Shown: positions 34,396 to 43,727, counted from the stretch's first letter. The stretch: DNA of 64,000 bases from Bacillaceae bacterium (GCA_017656265.1 JACDOD010000006.1:1-64000), one strand, 5' to 3'. Numbers and translations: made by a program. Notes: generated from the sequence alone by a model not told the origin.

Positions 34396-34430
34396 AAAGG
34401 AGTATCCTGCGTTGGTAGGATACTCCTTTT
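34396..34430. terminator. Terminator of the cwlJ-gerQ unit
   Basis: A perfect 11-bp stem AGGAGTATCCT / AGGATACTCCT, with TTTT on one side and AAAA on the other (bidirectional). Confidence 0.85.
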
Positions 34431-34435
34431 GGAAT

Positions 34436-34945
34436 CTATTCTTCTACAGTGCGCTGAGCGTTGTAAGGATAGAAATATTCTAACTCTTCATCAAATACCA
34501 CATAATCAAGATAAATCATCAGGAGCAAGTAACGTTTTCCGGTCTGAGGATCGCTGATCACGAGGTGGTCTTTCCCGGCAGCTTCAATAATCCCTTTAAA
34601 GACCTTTGCATTCCACTGCTGATTGTTTTCAAAAGTCATATATACGGTAGCTCTTTTTCCGCGATTCAGTCTGAGGATGTTTTCAATATAAGATTCTTCC
34701 CCTGGAAATACCCCGCCACCTGGAAAACTGGCCGGAATTGTCGGCGGATAGCCACCGGCAGGAACACCTGCCTGGTAACCTGGCATCCCCATTTGATAAC
34801 CCGGAGCACCTCCTTGATATCCCGGGTATCCAGCTGGATACCCTGGCTGAGTGCCTGCTTGATAAGGGGATGCGGCTGTTGAAGTATGGAAATATGGATT
34901 CTGGCCTGTAGAATAAGAAGGCACATCATAATAATTTTTAGACAT
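34436..34945 (-). CDS. gerQ: Spore coat protein GerQ
   Basis: A 169-aa inner spore-coat protein needed to localise and use the cortex hydrolase CwlJ in Ca-DPA germination, and a substrate of transglutaminase crosslinking. The N-terminal half is a low-complexity Gly/Tyr/Pro/Gln region (GYPGYQGG-like repeats, about residues 20-70). The C-terminal half is the conserved GerQ domain (SYIENILRLNRGKRATVYMTFENN ... GKRYLLLMIYLDYVVFDEE). AAGGAGAG precedes ATG 34945. It lies 16 bp downstream of cwlJ in one unit. Confidence 0.93.
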   Translation of the reverse strand: MSKNYYDVPSYSTGQNPYFHTSTAASPYQAGTQPGYPAGYPGYQGGAPGYQMGMPGYQAGVPAGGYPPTIPASFPGGGVFPGEESYIENILRLNRGKRATVYMTFENNQQWNAKVFKGIIEAAGKDHLVISDPQTGKRYLLLMIYLDYVVFDEELEYFYPYNAQRTVEE

Positions 34946-34961
34946 GCACACACTCTCCTTT

Positions 34962-35384
34962 CTAAAATACTCTTGGACATTCTGAGGCTAAAGGTGAATA
35001 AAAACAGTGAGCTTTAAATCTGCCCGTGTTCCACTGTCCAAACCACTGGGCAGGGCAGTTTCCCGCTGGTCTGAAAAACCACAACGAATTGGTTGCCGGA
35101 TGGAATCTTTCCCCTCTGATGACCCTTCTTGCAAGGGCGATGTCCTGTTCTCTGGCTCGCTGATAAAAATATGATTTTTGTACGGCTTCAAAACCGCCGG
35201 GAGACTGATACACCATTTCCCTGATATTGTTGATATAAGTAAAATCCAGGCATTCTGCCCGCACCCGATTGACACCGACGTTCCCGACCATCAGCATGCC
35301 AAGTTTCCCGTCTTCTTCTGCTTCAGCCCGCATGAGCCGGGCTAAAAGCTTTACATCTGCTTCGTTGAAAGCTATAACCGCCAA
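34962..35384 (-). CDS. cwlJ: Spore cortex-lytic hydrolase CwlJ (SleB-like)
   Basis: A 140-aa germination hydrolase acting on the spore cortex, Hydrolase_2/SleB family. The conserved LMRAEAEEDGKLGMLMVGNVGVNR contains the catalytic Glu (E of RAEAE), and further conserved segments are SYFYQRAR and LWFFRPAGNCPAQW. There is no signal peptide, as in other CwlJ. Start at TTG 35384 preceded by AGGTGAAG; the open frame extends to 35411 without a better site. It is followed directly by gerQ, the partner it depends on. Confidence 0.92.
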   Translation of the reverse strand: MAVIAFNEADVKLLARLMRAEAEEDGKLGMLMVGNVGVNRVRAECLDFTYINNIREMVYQSPGGFEAVQKSYFYQRAREQDIALARRVIRGERFHPATNSLWFFRPAGNCPAQWFGQWNTGRFKAHCFYSPLASECPRVF

Positions 35385-35586
35385 GCACTTCACCTCACCT
35401 TTACGAAACAACTCAACACTTTAGCCTATGTACCAAAAGCCCAAAAGTTTCTTCATGAAAAGGTCATTTGTATCATGTATATGTGGGCATGTATGGATTA
35501 GAACTAATTTCAAACGTAGTTAAAAAAGGAACATGTTTGAGGTTGAAAGAAGCAGTAATCTGGTAGGAACGAACGCTGTAAAGGCA

Positions 35587-35618
35587 TAAAAAAGCCCCAT
35601 CGATCTGATCGATGGGGG
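35587..35618 (-). terminator. Terminator of hemQ
   Basis: A 10-bp perfect stem CCCCATCGAT / ATCGATGGGG with a 3-base loop, followed on the minus strand by CTTTTTT. Confidence 0.88.
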
Positions 35619-35635
35619 ATGTGATAAAATCCTTA

Positions 35636-36379
35636 TTATACTTGCATATAAGCCGGGAACTGATCCCTTTCCATCCGGTGTCCCACATAGAAAGAACCGA
35701 ATTCCGCAAAACGGGCGCTGACTTCATCAAAACGCATTTCATACACCAGTTTTTTAAATTGAAGAACATCGTGGCCTAACAATGTTACGCCCCATTCCCA
35801 GTCATCAAAGCCGATGGAGCCTGTAATGATCTGACGAATCTTTCCGGCATATTTGCGTCCGGTCTTTCCATGAGCATACATCAGCTTGCCACGGTCTTCT
35901 TTGGACATCATGTACCAGTTGTCATCACCCATTCGGCGCTTGTCCATTGGGTAGAAGCAGATATGATCCCACTTAGGCAGGATCGGCTTTAACCGCGCCT
36001 GGATTTCCGGATCGGTTTCCGGATCTTTTCCCTGGGCCATGTAATTGGACAGTTCAACAACAGAAACATAAGAATACGCCGGAATGGTGAACTCGGCAAA
36101 TTTTGATTTATTAAAATCATTCTCCAGTTCATTTAATTCTTCCATGGTTGGTCTCAGGTTCCAGAATAATAAGTCTGCCTTTTGGCCGACAATGGAGTAA
36201 ATGCCGAAGCTTCCCTTTTTATCTCCTTCGACTGCTTCCCATTTTTCGATCAGTTGCTTCAATTCATGAAGGGCTGTTTCCCTCTCGTCAGGGGAAGCGA
36301 GCTTCCACGCTGTCCAGTCAATCGTGCGAAAATCATGAAGACTATACCAGCCATCAAGAGTTTCTACAGGTTCACTCAT
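35636..36379 (-). CDS. hemQ: Coproheme decarboxylase HemQ
   Basis: A 247-aa chlorite-dismutase-fold enzyme that converts coproheme III to protoheme, the last step of the Gram-positive heme pathway, in the cytosol as a pentamer. Conserved segments: [17 protein letters not shown] at the N-terminus, the [13 protein letters not shown] catalytic Tyr region (about residue 145), [13 protein letters not shown] with the proximal His, and DDWEWGVTL. It sits beside lipL as in B. subtilis (ywfI/ywfL). A large inverted repeat spans its promoter region. Confidence 0.95.
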   Translation of the reverse strand: MSEPVETLDGWYSLHDFRTIDWTAWKLASPDERETALHELKQLIEKWEAVEGDKKGSFGIYSIVGQKADLLFWNLRPTMEELNELENDFNKSKFAEFTIPAYSYVSVVELSNYMAQGKDPETDPEIQARLKPILPKWDHICFYPMDKRRMGDDNWYMMSKEDRGKLMYAHGKTGRKYAGKIRQIITGSIGFDDWEWGVTLLGHDVLQFKKLVYEMRFDEVSARFAEFGSFYVGHRMERDQFPAYMQV

Positions 36380-36433
36380 ATCTATCGCTCCTTTACCGAT
36401 CAGTCTTTATATCGACTTTACTATAACATATTT

Positions 36434-36475
36434 TGTCACAAATCCGAAAAGCTCAAACCGGAAAGATTTGTGACA
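36434..36475. promoter_or_regulatory. Long inverted repeat upstream of hemQ
   Basis: TGTCACAAATC (36434-36444) and GATTTGTGACA (36465-36475) are perfect inverse copies separated by 20 bp, within which TCCG / CGGA extend the symmetry. It lies about 55 bp before the hemQ start and 33 bp after the lipL stop. It could be an operator or an mRNA hairpin; the T-run expected of a terminator is missing in the lipL direction. Confidence 0.45.
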
Positions 36476-36507
36476 GTTTGGGAACATTCTTTTGAACCGT
36501 TAAAAAA

Positions 36508-37344
36508 TTATTTTAAGTTCAGCAATTTTTCATTTCGTTTTTTCATCTGATCTAGCCGATCTTCATACCATTTTCGTTCTTTGTTGGATAACAGGTTGAA
36601 AAAGAGATGATTGGACATAGACCTGAGCTGATCGATGATTCGGTTGCGCACTTCTTTGACCGTCATTGTTTTTTCGAACAACTCTTCCAATGATGCCATG
36701 GTATCTGGCTGAATGGCGGGGTAGTCAAATGAAACCTGATCATCGTTAATCCCTAACTGATAGAACGCTTTGATCCATTCCGACCTGGCGCTGCCGCTTC
36801 CTTCAACGGCCAGATAAATTTGGACAGCCGTTCCGTTCTTTACCCTTCGCTGAGAGATGCCGGCGAATTTTTTGCCGTTAATACTCAAATCGTAATCCCC
36901 CGGACAATAGGAGCCTCTCACTTCAAAGGCTTCAATCGGTTTTCCTTCTGGTTCAAAAACGTTCTGTATAAAAGCGACCATAGCCTCATATCCATCATGA
37001 ATTCTAATCTTTTTAGCATCAGGAAAAATAAGGGAGAAGTTGAGCACCCCCTGATCCAGTAAAACAGCAAGTCCGCCTGAGTTTCGGACGATCACCTGAA
37101 ATTGATGGTTGCGCAGGTATCTGACTGCATCTTCCAGATATGGCAGGCGGCTATCGGGTATTCCCAGAATCACAACCGGATCATGAACCCATAAGCGAGC
37201 AGCCGGAGGAGAGAGATTTTCTCCTACAGACAGACATAGCGCGTCATCAATCGCAAAGGATTCCATAGGTTGTACCTGGTTGGAAAATTCCGACTGGTCA
37301 ATGACCCGGATATGATCAAAAGACAATAAATGATCAATCGACAT
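36508..37344 (-). CDS. lipL: Octanoyl-[GcvH]:protein N-octanoyltransferase LipL
   Basis: A 278-aa amidotransferase of the biotin/lipoate-ligase fold that moves octanoyl groups from GcvH to E2 subunits during lipoate synthesis. RNSGGLAVLLDQGVLNFSL is the family's glycine-rich substrate motif, and the Cys of GSYCPGDYDLSI (about residue 147) is the expected acyl-enzyme nucleophile, which separates LipL from LplA ligases. KKFAGISQRRVKNG carries the conserved Lys. It is upstream of hemQ on the same strand. Confidence 0.9.
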   Translation of the reverse strand: MSIDHLLSFDHIRVIDQSEFSNQVQPMESFAIDDALCLSVGENLSPPAARLWVHDPVVILGIPDSRLPYLEDAVRYLRNHQFQVIVRNSGGLAVLLDQGVLNFSLIFPDAKKIRIHDGYEAMVAFIQNVFEPEGKPIEAFEVRGSYCPGDYDLSINGKKFAGISQRRVKNGTAVQIYLAVEGSGSARSEWIKAFYQLGINDDQVSFDYPAIQPDTMASLEELFEKTMTVKEVRNRIIDQLRSMSNHLFFNLLSNKERKWYEDRLDQMKKRNEKLLNLK

Positions 37345-37499
37345 GATCTTTCCCGCCTCGCGTTTAGATTTACCATACCATTATACCAGAACATGTCTCT
37401 TGCAAGAACACAAAAATATCGGTAAAATACCTGTTAGTCCATAGTCTGTAACGCTGTTTGAGATAGATGTATATTTTTCCGGGCAAAGGAGGAAGGCAG

Positions 37500-37745
37500 A
37501 TGGGTAACGAATTTCGGGTATGTGATGAGTGCCGTACCCCAAATATGAAAACGTTAATTCCAAAACTGAAAGAGATTGACCCGGATGCCGATATTCAAAT
37601 CGGCTGTCAATCTTATTGCGGCCCAGGACTGAAGAAGACGTTTGTATTTGTCAATAACCGCCCATGTGCAGCACCCACAGAAGAGGAATTAATGGAAAAA
37701 GTGAAAAAAAGGCTGAAAAAACAGCAGCCCAGCCGTTCGAGATAA
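37500..37745 (+). CDS. DUF1450 family protein (YuzB-like)
   Basis: An 81-aa soluble protein with conserved cysteines in CDECR (about residues 8-12) and CQSYCGPG (about 38-45), plus [13 protein letters not shown], the DUF1450 pattern, thioredoxin/ferredoxin-like in size and Cys spacing. Its role is unknown. AAAGGAGG stands before ATG 37500. It is followed by a terminator. Confidence 0.85.
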   Translation: MGNEFRVCDECRTPNMKTLIPKLKEIDPDADIQIGCQSYCGPGLKKTFVFVNNRPCAAPTEEELMEKVKKRLKKQQPSRSR

Positions 37746-37751
37746 TTTGTT

Positions 37752-37791
37752 AAACCCTTGCTATTTGTAAGAAGCAGGGGTTTTCTTTTTT
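37752..37791 (+). terminator. Terminator of the DUF1450 gene
   Basis: AAACCCTTGCT pairs with AGCAGGGGTTT across a short loop, followed by TCTTTTTT. Confidence 0.8.
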
Positions 37792-37875
37792 AAAATGACT
37801 TTCGTGTCTTTTTTTCTGTCCATAAAGGTTATATAATAAAGAAAAATATGGTTTTTTATGGAAAGGTCGGAAAAT

Positions 37876-39171
37876 ATGGCGTATCGTGACGAAAAGCTCC
37901 AAGAAGAAAAAGTATTCAAAGACCCTGTTCACCGATACATTCATGTTCGGGACAAAGTGATATGGGATCTGATTGGAACACCGGAATTTCAAAGGCTCCG
38001 CCGGATTAAACAATTGGGGACATCCTATTTGACCTTCCATGGAGCAGAACATAGCCGGTTTAATCATTCACTTGGTGTGTATGAAATTGTACGAAGGATC
38101 ATTGAAAATTTTCGCCACCGACCGCACTGGGATGAAGAAGAACGGCTTTTATGCCTGTGTGCTGCTTTGCTGCATGACCTTGGGCACGGTCCCTTTTCCC
38201 ACTCCTTTGAGAAAGTGTTTGATTTAAATCATGAAGAATTTACCCGACAGATTATACTGGGAGACACAAATGTCCACCAGATTCTGAAAAAGGTCAGTTC
38301 AGATTTTCCCCAAAAAGTTGCCGATGTCATCCATAAAACTTATCCGAACAAACTGGTAGTCAGTCTCATCTCCAGTCAGATTGATGCTGACCGAATGGAT
38401 TATTTGCTTAGGGATGCTTATTACACCGGTGTCAGCTATGGGCATTTTGATATGGAGCGGATATTGCGGGTGATGCGTCCTATGGAAGACCAGGTTGTGA
38501 TCAAGAAAAGCGGGATGCACGCGGTTGAAGACTATATTATGAGCCGCTACCAGATGTACTGGCAGGTCTATTTTCATCCAGTGACAAGAAGTGCGGAAGT
38601 TATTCTTTCAAAAATACTTCAGCGTGCCAAAGAACTATATGAAAACGGGTATGCGTTTAAAGTAAAGCCGGTCCATTTTCTGAGCTTTTTTCAACAGGAA
38701 GTGGATTTGGACGAATACTTACATCTGGATGAAGCGGTCGTACTATATTACTTCCAGACATGGATGGGTGAAGATGATCCCGTATTAAGTGATTTAAGCA
38801 ACCGTTTTGTTAATCGCCACTTATTTAAATACATTGAGTTTAATCCCAATCACCAGCTTAAACAGTGGGCGGAATTGCAACAGCTGTTTAAAAAAGCAGG
38901 GATTGATCCGGAATACTACCTGGAAGTAGATTCTTCATCGGACCTTCCTTACGATTTTTATCGTCCCGGGGAAGAGGAGGAAAGGCTGCCTATTCACCTT
39001 TTGATGCCAGATGGAGAACTCCGGGAGCTGTCCAGGCAGTCTGATATCGTTGAGTCCATTTCCGGGAAAAAACGTACCGATCATAAATTGTATTTTCCAA
39101 TGGATTTGATTGAAGGCTTATCAGACCGCAGCCGGATTAAAAAAAGAATCATGGAAATTTTGCAAGAATAG
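37876..39171 (+). CDS. ywfO: HD-domain phosphohydrolase YwfO
   Basis: A 431-aa dNTP triphosphohydrolase-related HD protein. The HD metal motif is visible: His of HGAEHSRFNHSLGVYEI (about residue 60), HDLGHGPFSH (about 100), and the downstream Asp in SSQIDADRMDYLLRD (about 175). B. subtilis YwfO is a (p)ppGpp-responsive nucleotide hydrolase relative, but its exact substrate is not certain here. The start at 37876 (AAAGGTC upstream) is chosen over 37858, which lacks a ribosome binding site. It is followed by ywgA 13 bp later, as in B. subtilis. Confidence 0.88.
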   Translation: MAYRDEKLQEEKVFKDPVHRYIHVRDKVIWDLIGTPEFQRLRRIKQLGTSYLTFHGAEHSRFNHSLGVYEIVRRIIENFRHRPHWDEEERLLCLCAALLHDLGHGPFSHSFEKVFDLNHEEFTRQIILGDTNVHQILKKVSSDFPQKVADVIHKTYPNKLVVSLISSQIDADRMDYLLRDAYYTGVSYGHFDMERILRVMRPMEDQVVIKKSGMHAVEDYIMSRYQMYWQVYFHPVTRSAEVILSKILQRAKELYENGYAFKVKPVHFLSFFQQEVDLDEYLHLDEAVVLYYFQTWMGEDDPVLSDLSNRFVNRHLFKYIEFNPNHQLKQWAELQQLFKKAGIDPEYYLEVDSSSDLPYDFYRPGEEEERLPIHLLMPDGELRELSRQSDIVESISGKKRTDHKLYFPMDLIEGLSDRSRIKKRIMEILQE

Positions 39172-39184
39172 GAGCTGAGGGGTT

Positions 39185-39697
39185 GTGTTAAAAGAACATG
39201 CTAAACTAATTGCGTTTTTTTCACAATGTCAGGAAGTGAAAGGACGAAAACGCCTGCAAAAAATGATCTATATTTTAAAAAAATGCGGGTTCCCATTTTC
39301 AGAACGGTATCAATTTCATTTTTACGGACCCTATTCGGAAGAACTGACTTTAAGAGTGGAAGAGCTAAATAATCTGGGGTTACTGGATGAAGAGAAGGAA
39401 AAAAAGAGCGGGTATTATCAATATCGTTATACTTTAACGGAAGAAGGGAAAAATTTCTTGCATCATTATGACCTGGATATGCCTGATATGAAACCCCTGA
39501 TCGACCTGCTAAATGAAAGAAGTTCCCGGTTTCTTGAACTGGTGTCAACGATGTTGTATTTTGATGAGCTGTCCAGGGAAGAAGTTGAGAAAAAGGTACA
39601 TACGGTTAAAAGCAAACAAAATTATACGGCTGAAGAAATAGCAGAAGCCTGGGCGTTTATTGAGGCGTTAAGGTTGTCAGTTACGAATGATCAATAG
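39185..39697 (+). CDS. ywgA: YwgA family protein
   Basis: A 170-aa soluble protein. The N-terminal winged-helix-like segment (LQKMIYILKKCGFPFSERY) and the FYGPYSEELTLRVEEL pattern are those of YwgA, a family of unknown function related to the antitoxin-like/SocA 'Panacea' fold. GTG start with GGAGCTGAGGGG upstream. It is in an operon with ywfO. Confidence 0.82.
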   Translation: MLKEHAKLIAFFSQCQEVKGRKRLQKMIYILKKCGFPFSERYQFHFYGPYSEELTLRVEELNNLGLLDEEKEKKSGYYQYRYTLTEEGKNFLHHYDLDMPDMKPLIDLLNERSSRFLELVSTMLYFDELSREEVEKKVHTVKSKQNYTAEEIAEAWAFIEALRLSVTNDQ

Positions 39698-39779
39698 AAG
39701 TACACGAGGATCGATAAGCATGCGTGAATATCCATTAAAGATTGAAAAAGCACGATGCTGATATGCATTAAACAAAAGA

Positions 39780-39865
39780 GATCGGGACCAAACATCCGAA
39801 CCTATTCATGTAACGAATGAATAGAGTTCGGATGTTTTCATTTTCCTGCCGGTATTGTCCCAGCC
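39780..39865. repeat. Dispersed hairpin repeat, family A, copy 2
   Basis: Core hairpin ACATCCGAACCTATTCAT / ATGAATAGAGTTCGGATGT (39791-39835), with TTTT after it, flanked by GGGACC (39784) and TTGTCCC (39855), which are inverse to each other. It probably terminates ywgA transcription. Confidence 0.75.
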
Positions 39866-39912
39866 TCTACAGCAGTTCTCCATCTTTCAAACCGGTCTCA
39901 AAGAACAAAGGC

Positions 39913-41208
39913 TTAGTGAGGAAGATAAATGAGCTGATATAAAAATAATAGAGCAAACATATACACCAGCCAGTGGACCTCTCTCCATTTTCCGCGCATG
40001 ATTTTTAAGAGCGGGTAAGAAATAAATCCAAAGGCTATGCCGGTAGCAATGCTTGATGTTAAAGGCATGGTTAAAATAATTAAAAAGGCAGGAAATGCTT
40101 CATCAAGCTGATCCCAGTCAATCTTTGCAATATGGCTCATCATCATGCTTCCCACAATGATGAGTGCTGGTGCAGTAATAGCTGATACCCCAGCAACAGC
40201 ACCTACTAGCGGGCTAAAAAAGGCTGCCAGAACAAATAGAACAGCAACTGTCAGTGACGTCAGTCCCGTTCTACCCCCGGCTGCAACCCCCGATGAAGAT
40301 TCAATGTACGCACTGGTCGGGCTTGTACCAAACATAGCCCCGACTGTTGTTGCAGCTGAATCTGCCAGAAGAGCCTGACGAACCCGGGGCATTTTTCCAT
40401 TTTTCATTAATCCGGCCTGCTGGGCGACACCAATCATGGTTCCGGTCGTGTCAAAAATAGTCACGAGTAAAAAGGAAAAGACAACACTGTACAAACTGTA
40501 CTGGATGACATCCCCCAGAGCTTCAAAGGGATTAAAAACAATGATGCCCTCGGATAAAGACGGGAATGACAGAATAGTGTCAAAGGTTAATTGGCCAGTA
40601 AAGAAAGCAAGGATTCCAGTTGCAATCATTCCAAAAAATAAGGCTCCATGAATGTTCAATGCCATAAAAATTAGGGTTATGGCAAGCCCGGCAAGTGCCA
40701 GCATAACAGAAGGATCTTTTAAATTTCCCAGGGTTACGAGATTGGACGGATGATCTGTAACGATTCCCGTTAACCTCAGGCCAATAAAAGAAATGAACAG
40801 CCCAATCCCCGCTGCAATCCCATGCTTTAGGTTTTGAGGTATCGCCTCAATCAGAATTTGTCGAAATCTGGTTAAAGACAATAAAATAAATAAAATTCCT
40901 GCGATAAAAACAGCTGAAAACGCAACTTCATAGGTGATGTTATGGTTATTGACGACTGAATAGGCAAAATAGGCATTTAACCCCATTCCTGGTGCAATGG
41001 CAATGGGGTAGTTTGCGGCAAACGCCATCCATAATGTCCCTAAAACAGTTGCCATAATGGTGGCTGTAAATACTTGATTAAATGGTACACCCGCATCATG
41101 CAATATAATAGGGTTTACCACAATGATATAAACCATCGTTAAAAAAGTAGTCATTCCTGCCAGAATTTCAGTTTTTACAGTAGTATTATGGTGCTTCAAA
41201 TCAAACAT
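39913..41208 (-). CDS. NCS2/AzgA-family purine permease (PbuG/PbuO-like)
   Basis: A 431-aa proton-coupled purine base importer (hypoxanthine/guanine or adenine) with about 12-14 membrane segments. Family motifs: AGMTTFLTMVYIIVVNP at the N-terminus, the substrate region IAPGMGLNAYFAYSVV (about 70-85), FDTTGTMIGVAQQAG (about 255) and ALLADSAATTVGAMFGTSPTSAYIESSSGVAAGGRTG (about 285-320). Start at 41208 with AGGGGGT upstream. Its promoter region carries PurR-like boxes but no purine riboswitch that I can see. Monocistronic, and an insertion relative to the B. subtilis ywg-ywh order. Confidence 0.88.
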   Translation of the reverse strand: MFDLKHHNTTVKTEILAGMTTFLTMVYIIVVNPIILHDAGVPFNQVFTATIMATVLGTLWMAFAANYPIAIAPGMGLNAYFAYSVVNNHNITYEVAFSAVFIAGILFILLSLTRFRQILIEAIPQNLKHGIAAGIGLFISFIGLRLTGIVTDHPSNLVTLGNLKDPSVMLALAGLAITLIFMALNIHGALFFGMIATGILAFFTGQLTFDTILSFPSLSEGIIVFNPFEALGDVIQYSLYSVVFSFLLVTIFDTTGTMIGVAQQAGLMKNGKMPRVRQALLADSAATTVGAMFGTSPTSAYIESSSGVAAGGRTGLTSLTVAVLFVLAAFFSPLVGAVAGVSAITAPALIIVGSMMMSHIAKIDWDQLDEAFPAFLIILTMPLTSSIATGIAFGFISYPLLKIMRGKWREVHWLVYMFALLFLYQLIYLPH

Positions 41209-41220
41209 AAAGTACCCCCT

Positions 41221-41277
41221 AAACACGAACGTTATAAACACAATTATATATAATATTCGTTTTATGCGTGATTTGCA
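41221..41277 (-). promoter_or_regulatory. Promoter with a pair of PurBox-like sites for the purine permease
   Basis: Minus strand: -35 TTGCAA (41277-41272), 17 bp, -10 TATTAT (41254-41249). Two inverted boxes with CGAA cores, AAAACGAATATT (41262-41251) and AACACGAACGTT (41221-41232, plus strand), lie 18 bp apart over the -10 and start site, resembling the PurR operator AWWWCGAACWWT with one or two mismatches each. Confidence 0.5.
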
Positions 41278-41493
41278 AATGATAAAGTCGGTTTATTCTT
41301 CAAATCACATCAGGTTTCTCATTTCCACAAAAAGGAAGGGAGAAAAGTAATAAAAAATATTAAAATCTGTGTAACTTTCTACCTAAGACATACGTCTATG
41401 TTAATTGGCAGAAAATTTTTTATGTTAAAATTATTGTATTTGAAAAAACGGACAATCAAACAGGGGATTTATCAATGAATCGGAGGTGTATAT

Positions 41494-43539
41494 ATGAAGA
41501 TCATCAAACCAGTCATCTATTACATACTAGGTATTTTAGGCATTTTAGCCATTAGTGTAGCGCCAAATGTCATTCGGGAATACGGGGTATATAACGTCTG
41601 GGCATATATGAAAGAACTGGGCAACTTCGTGGTTACGTTCGTACAGCCGGATTCATGGATATTTTTGTATAAGGGACAACCCAGACCTGTATTAGAATTT
41701 TTGTGGGAACCTTATGTATATTCCATGCAGGTTTTGCTTTCAGCTATTTTTCTTGGCATTATCCTGGCCTTTATCTTAGCTTTGATCACCATGTTTTCTC
41801 CCCGTGCTGTTAAAGTGACCGTCAAGCGTATTCTTGATGTTTTAGAATCTATACCGGATGTGATGATTGCATTCTTTATCACGTTTTTCGTAGTGATCTT
41901 TTTCAAAAAAACGGGTATTCTGCTGTTTAAATTTGTAACCCTCGGGCAGAATGAACAGATTTATCTGGCTCCTATCGTCACGCTGGCCATTCTCCCGATG
42001 GTCTCCCTGTTTAAAGTCCTGCTTTTACTGATTGAAGAAGAGATGTTAAAGCATTATGTGGAATTTGCCAAAAGTAAAGGGATAAAAGAAACAGGCTTAG
42101 TATTTGTTCATATTTTACGAAATGTGATTCCTAGCACGTTTTATCATGCGAAAATCATTTTATGGGGGTCATTATCGTCACTGTTCATCGTGGAAACGCT
42201 CTTTAACATGAGGGGAATTACCTATTATATGACCCACGATTTTCGGCCGATAATTATTGCAGTATCCCTGCTGATGATCTTTACGCCATTCTTTATTTTT
42301 TATCAGCTAGTTGACCACTGGCTGCTCCCTGATCAGCGTCATGGAGTGCCGGTTCATCCGAAGAAGAAGAGGGATGCTGTTCAAATGAAGCCGCTCTTCC
42401 GTTTTAACCGTTTTACTGGCTGGCTGAAACAACAATCCTTCAAAAAACTGCTGCACCAGCTTAATGTTTTTCGGTTAATAGCCTGGATTGGCCGTACCTG
42501 GTTTGTTCATATGAAAAACCTGAAGTTCGCAACCGGATTTACCTTTTTGTTCGGATTGACACTTTATAGTGTGATCTATACCCTGGGCGCTGAAAATCCG
42601 GTCAAACAAGTGATGCTGTTAAAGGATGAAGAAGGAAACATTATTTCTGGTCCGCCCCATCCGCCGTCATTCGTATTCTGGTTTGGTTCAGACCGATTTG
42701 GCTATGATATTTTCGACCAGCTCATTGTCGGTGCGAAATTTACCTTATTTTTCGCATTTTTAATTGCATTGCTTCGAATCCTGATTGGTTTTGTGTTTGG
42801 GCTCTTTTATGCCTTTAAGTTAAAACACACTGTACAGAAATGGACAGAAAAGATGGTCGATTCCATTCACTTTTTGCCCCTGAGTGTTATAGCGCTATTG
42901 CTTTTACAGCCTATTTTAATCGGGTATAATTCCCAGTGGTTTTACCCATTTTGGGAGCGGGTGTTTCTGGAAACCGCTATCTTAACAATTCTGGTTGTTC
43001 CGTTGACAACGGTCCTGATTGGGAATGAGATGAAGCTGATCATGAAGGAAGAGTTCATTTCCAGTGCAAAGGTATTGGGAGGAAGTACTATTCATTTATT
43101 AAAAACTCACATTCTGCCTCATTTAGGGCCACGATTAGTGATCCTGTTTGGCCAGCAATTTATACAAGTGCTGCTGATTTTTGTTCATCTGGGATTATTC
43201 AATCTCTTTTTTGGCGGTACAAATAAAACAACAGGATTGTTTAAGGATCCTCCACGAAGTATTTCAATGGAATGGTCCGGATTAATCGGGTCCATGAAAG
43301 ATGCCTTGGTTACGGGGAAGTACTGGCTGGTTCTGTTTACGTTGCTTGCTTTTATGATTTCAATTTTCGCTATGCAGTTAATTATCCAGGGGGTGAAAGA
43401 AATACAGCAGGTGAAGGTTGGGGTATCGTATAAGTATATTGAACGAAGGTATAAGAAAAGAAAAAAGGAAAAGAACCTTGTTCCAGCACAACATCCAGTT
43501 CCAACTGAAGAAAGCTTTGTGTTTGTAAGAAAAACGTAA
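41494..43539 (+). CDS. Fused two-domain peptide-type ABC transporter permease (DppB-DppC-like)
   Basis: A 681-aa membrane protein made of two BPD_transp_1 permease units in one chain. The first unit (about 1-285) has the docking loop EFAKSKGIKETGLVFVHILRNVIP; the second (about 350-645) has GSDRFGYDIFDQLIVGAKFTL, the DppC-type signature, and its docking loop EFISSAKVLGGSTIHLLKTHILPH. A basic linker joins them (about 288-345). Separate DppB and DppC proteins are the norm, so this is a fusion. No binding protein or ATPase gene is next to it; it must use partners coded elsewhere. Substrate unknown (oligopeptide or nickel-type). Confidence 0.82.
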   Translation: MKIIKPVIYYILGILGILAISVAPNVIREYGVYNVWAYMKELGNFVVTFVQPDSWIFLYKGQPRPVLEFLWEPYVYSMQVLLSAIFLGIILAFILALITMFSPRAVKVTVKRILDVLESIPDVMIAFFITFFVVIFFKKTGILLFKFVTLGQNEQIYLAPIVTLAILPMVSLFKVLLLLIEEEMLKHYVEFAKSKGIKETGLVFVHILRNVIPSTFYHAKIILWGSLSSLFIVETLFNMRGITYYMTHDFRPIIIAVSLLMIFTPFFIFYQLVDHWLLPDQRHGVPVHPKKKRDAVQMKPLFRFNRFTGWLKQQSFKKLLHQLNVFRLIAWIGRTWFVHMKNLKFATGFTFLFGLTLYSVIYTLGAENPVKQVMLLKDEEGNIISGPPHPPSFVFWFGSDRFGYDIFDQLIVGAKFTLFFAFLIALLRILIGFVFGLFYAFKLKHTVQKWTEKMVDSIHFLPLSVIALLLLQPILIGYNSQWFYPFWERVFLETAILTILVVPLTTVLIGNEMKLIMKEEFISSAKVLGGSTIHLLKTHILPHLGPRLVILFGQQFIQVLLIFVHLGLFNLFFGGTNKTTGLFKDPPRSISMEWSGLIGSMKDALVTGKYWLVLFTLLAFMISIFAMQLIIQGVKEIQQVKVGVSYKYIERRYKKRKKEKNLVPAQHPVPTEESFVFVRKT

Positions 43540-43594
43540 GCGACTGTCCAATCTCGAAAAGCGCTGGAAGATGCCAGAGGAAGGTACCATCATA

Positions 43595-43727
43595 AGAGGC
43601 GGGGACATAAAGGAATGAACGGTGGAAAAGACAAATAAATCAGTAAAAAAATATCCGAACTCATTCATGCGACGATTGAATGTAGTTCGGATATTTATTG
43701 CCTATTTGCACATTTGTCCCGCCCTCT
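43595..43727. repeat. Dispersed hairpin repeat, family A, copy 3 (full-length form)
   Basis: 133 bp with terminal inverted repeats AGAGGCGGGGACA (43595-43607) and TTTGTCCCGCCCTCT (43713-43727) and an inner hairpin ATATCCGAACTCATTC / GAATGTAGTTCGGATAT (43651-43693). It is inverted relative to copy 4 at 51.1 kb. The rest of 43540-43931 shows no gene. Confidence 0.78.

Noticed and set aside
41209-41493. Purine riboswitch in front of the purine permease gene
   Set aside because: The conserved junction and loop elements of the guanine/adenine aptamer could not be found; PurR-like boxes explain the region better.
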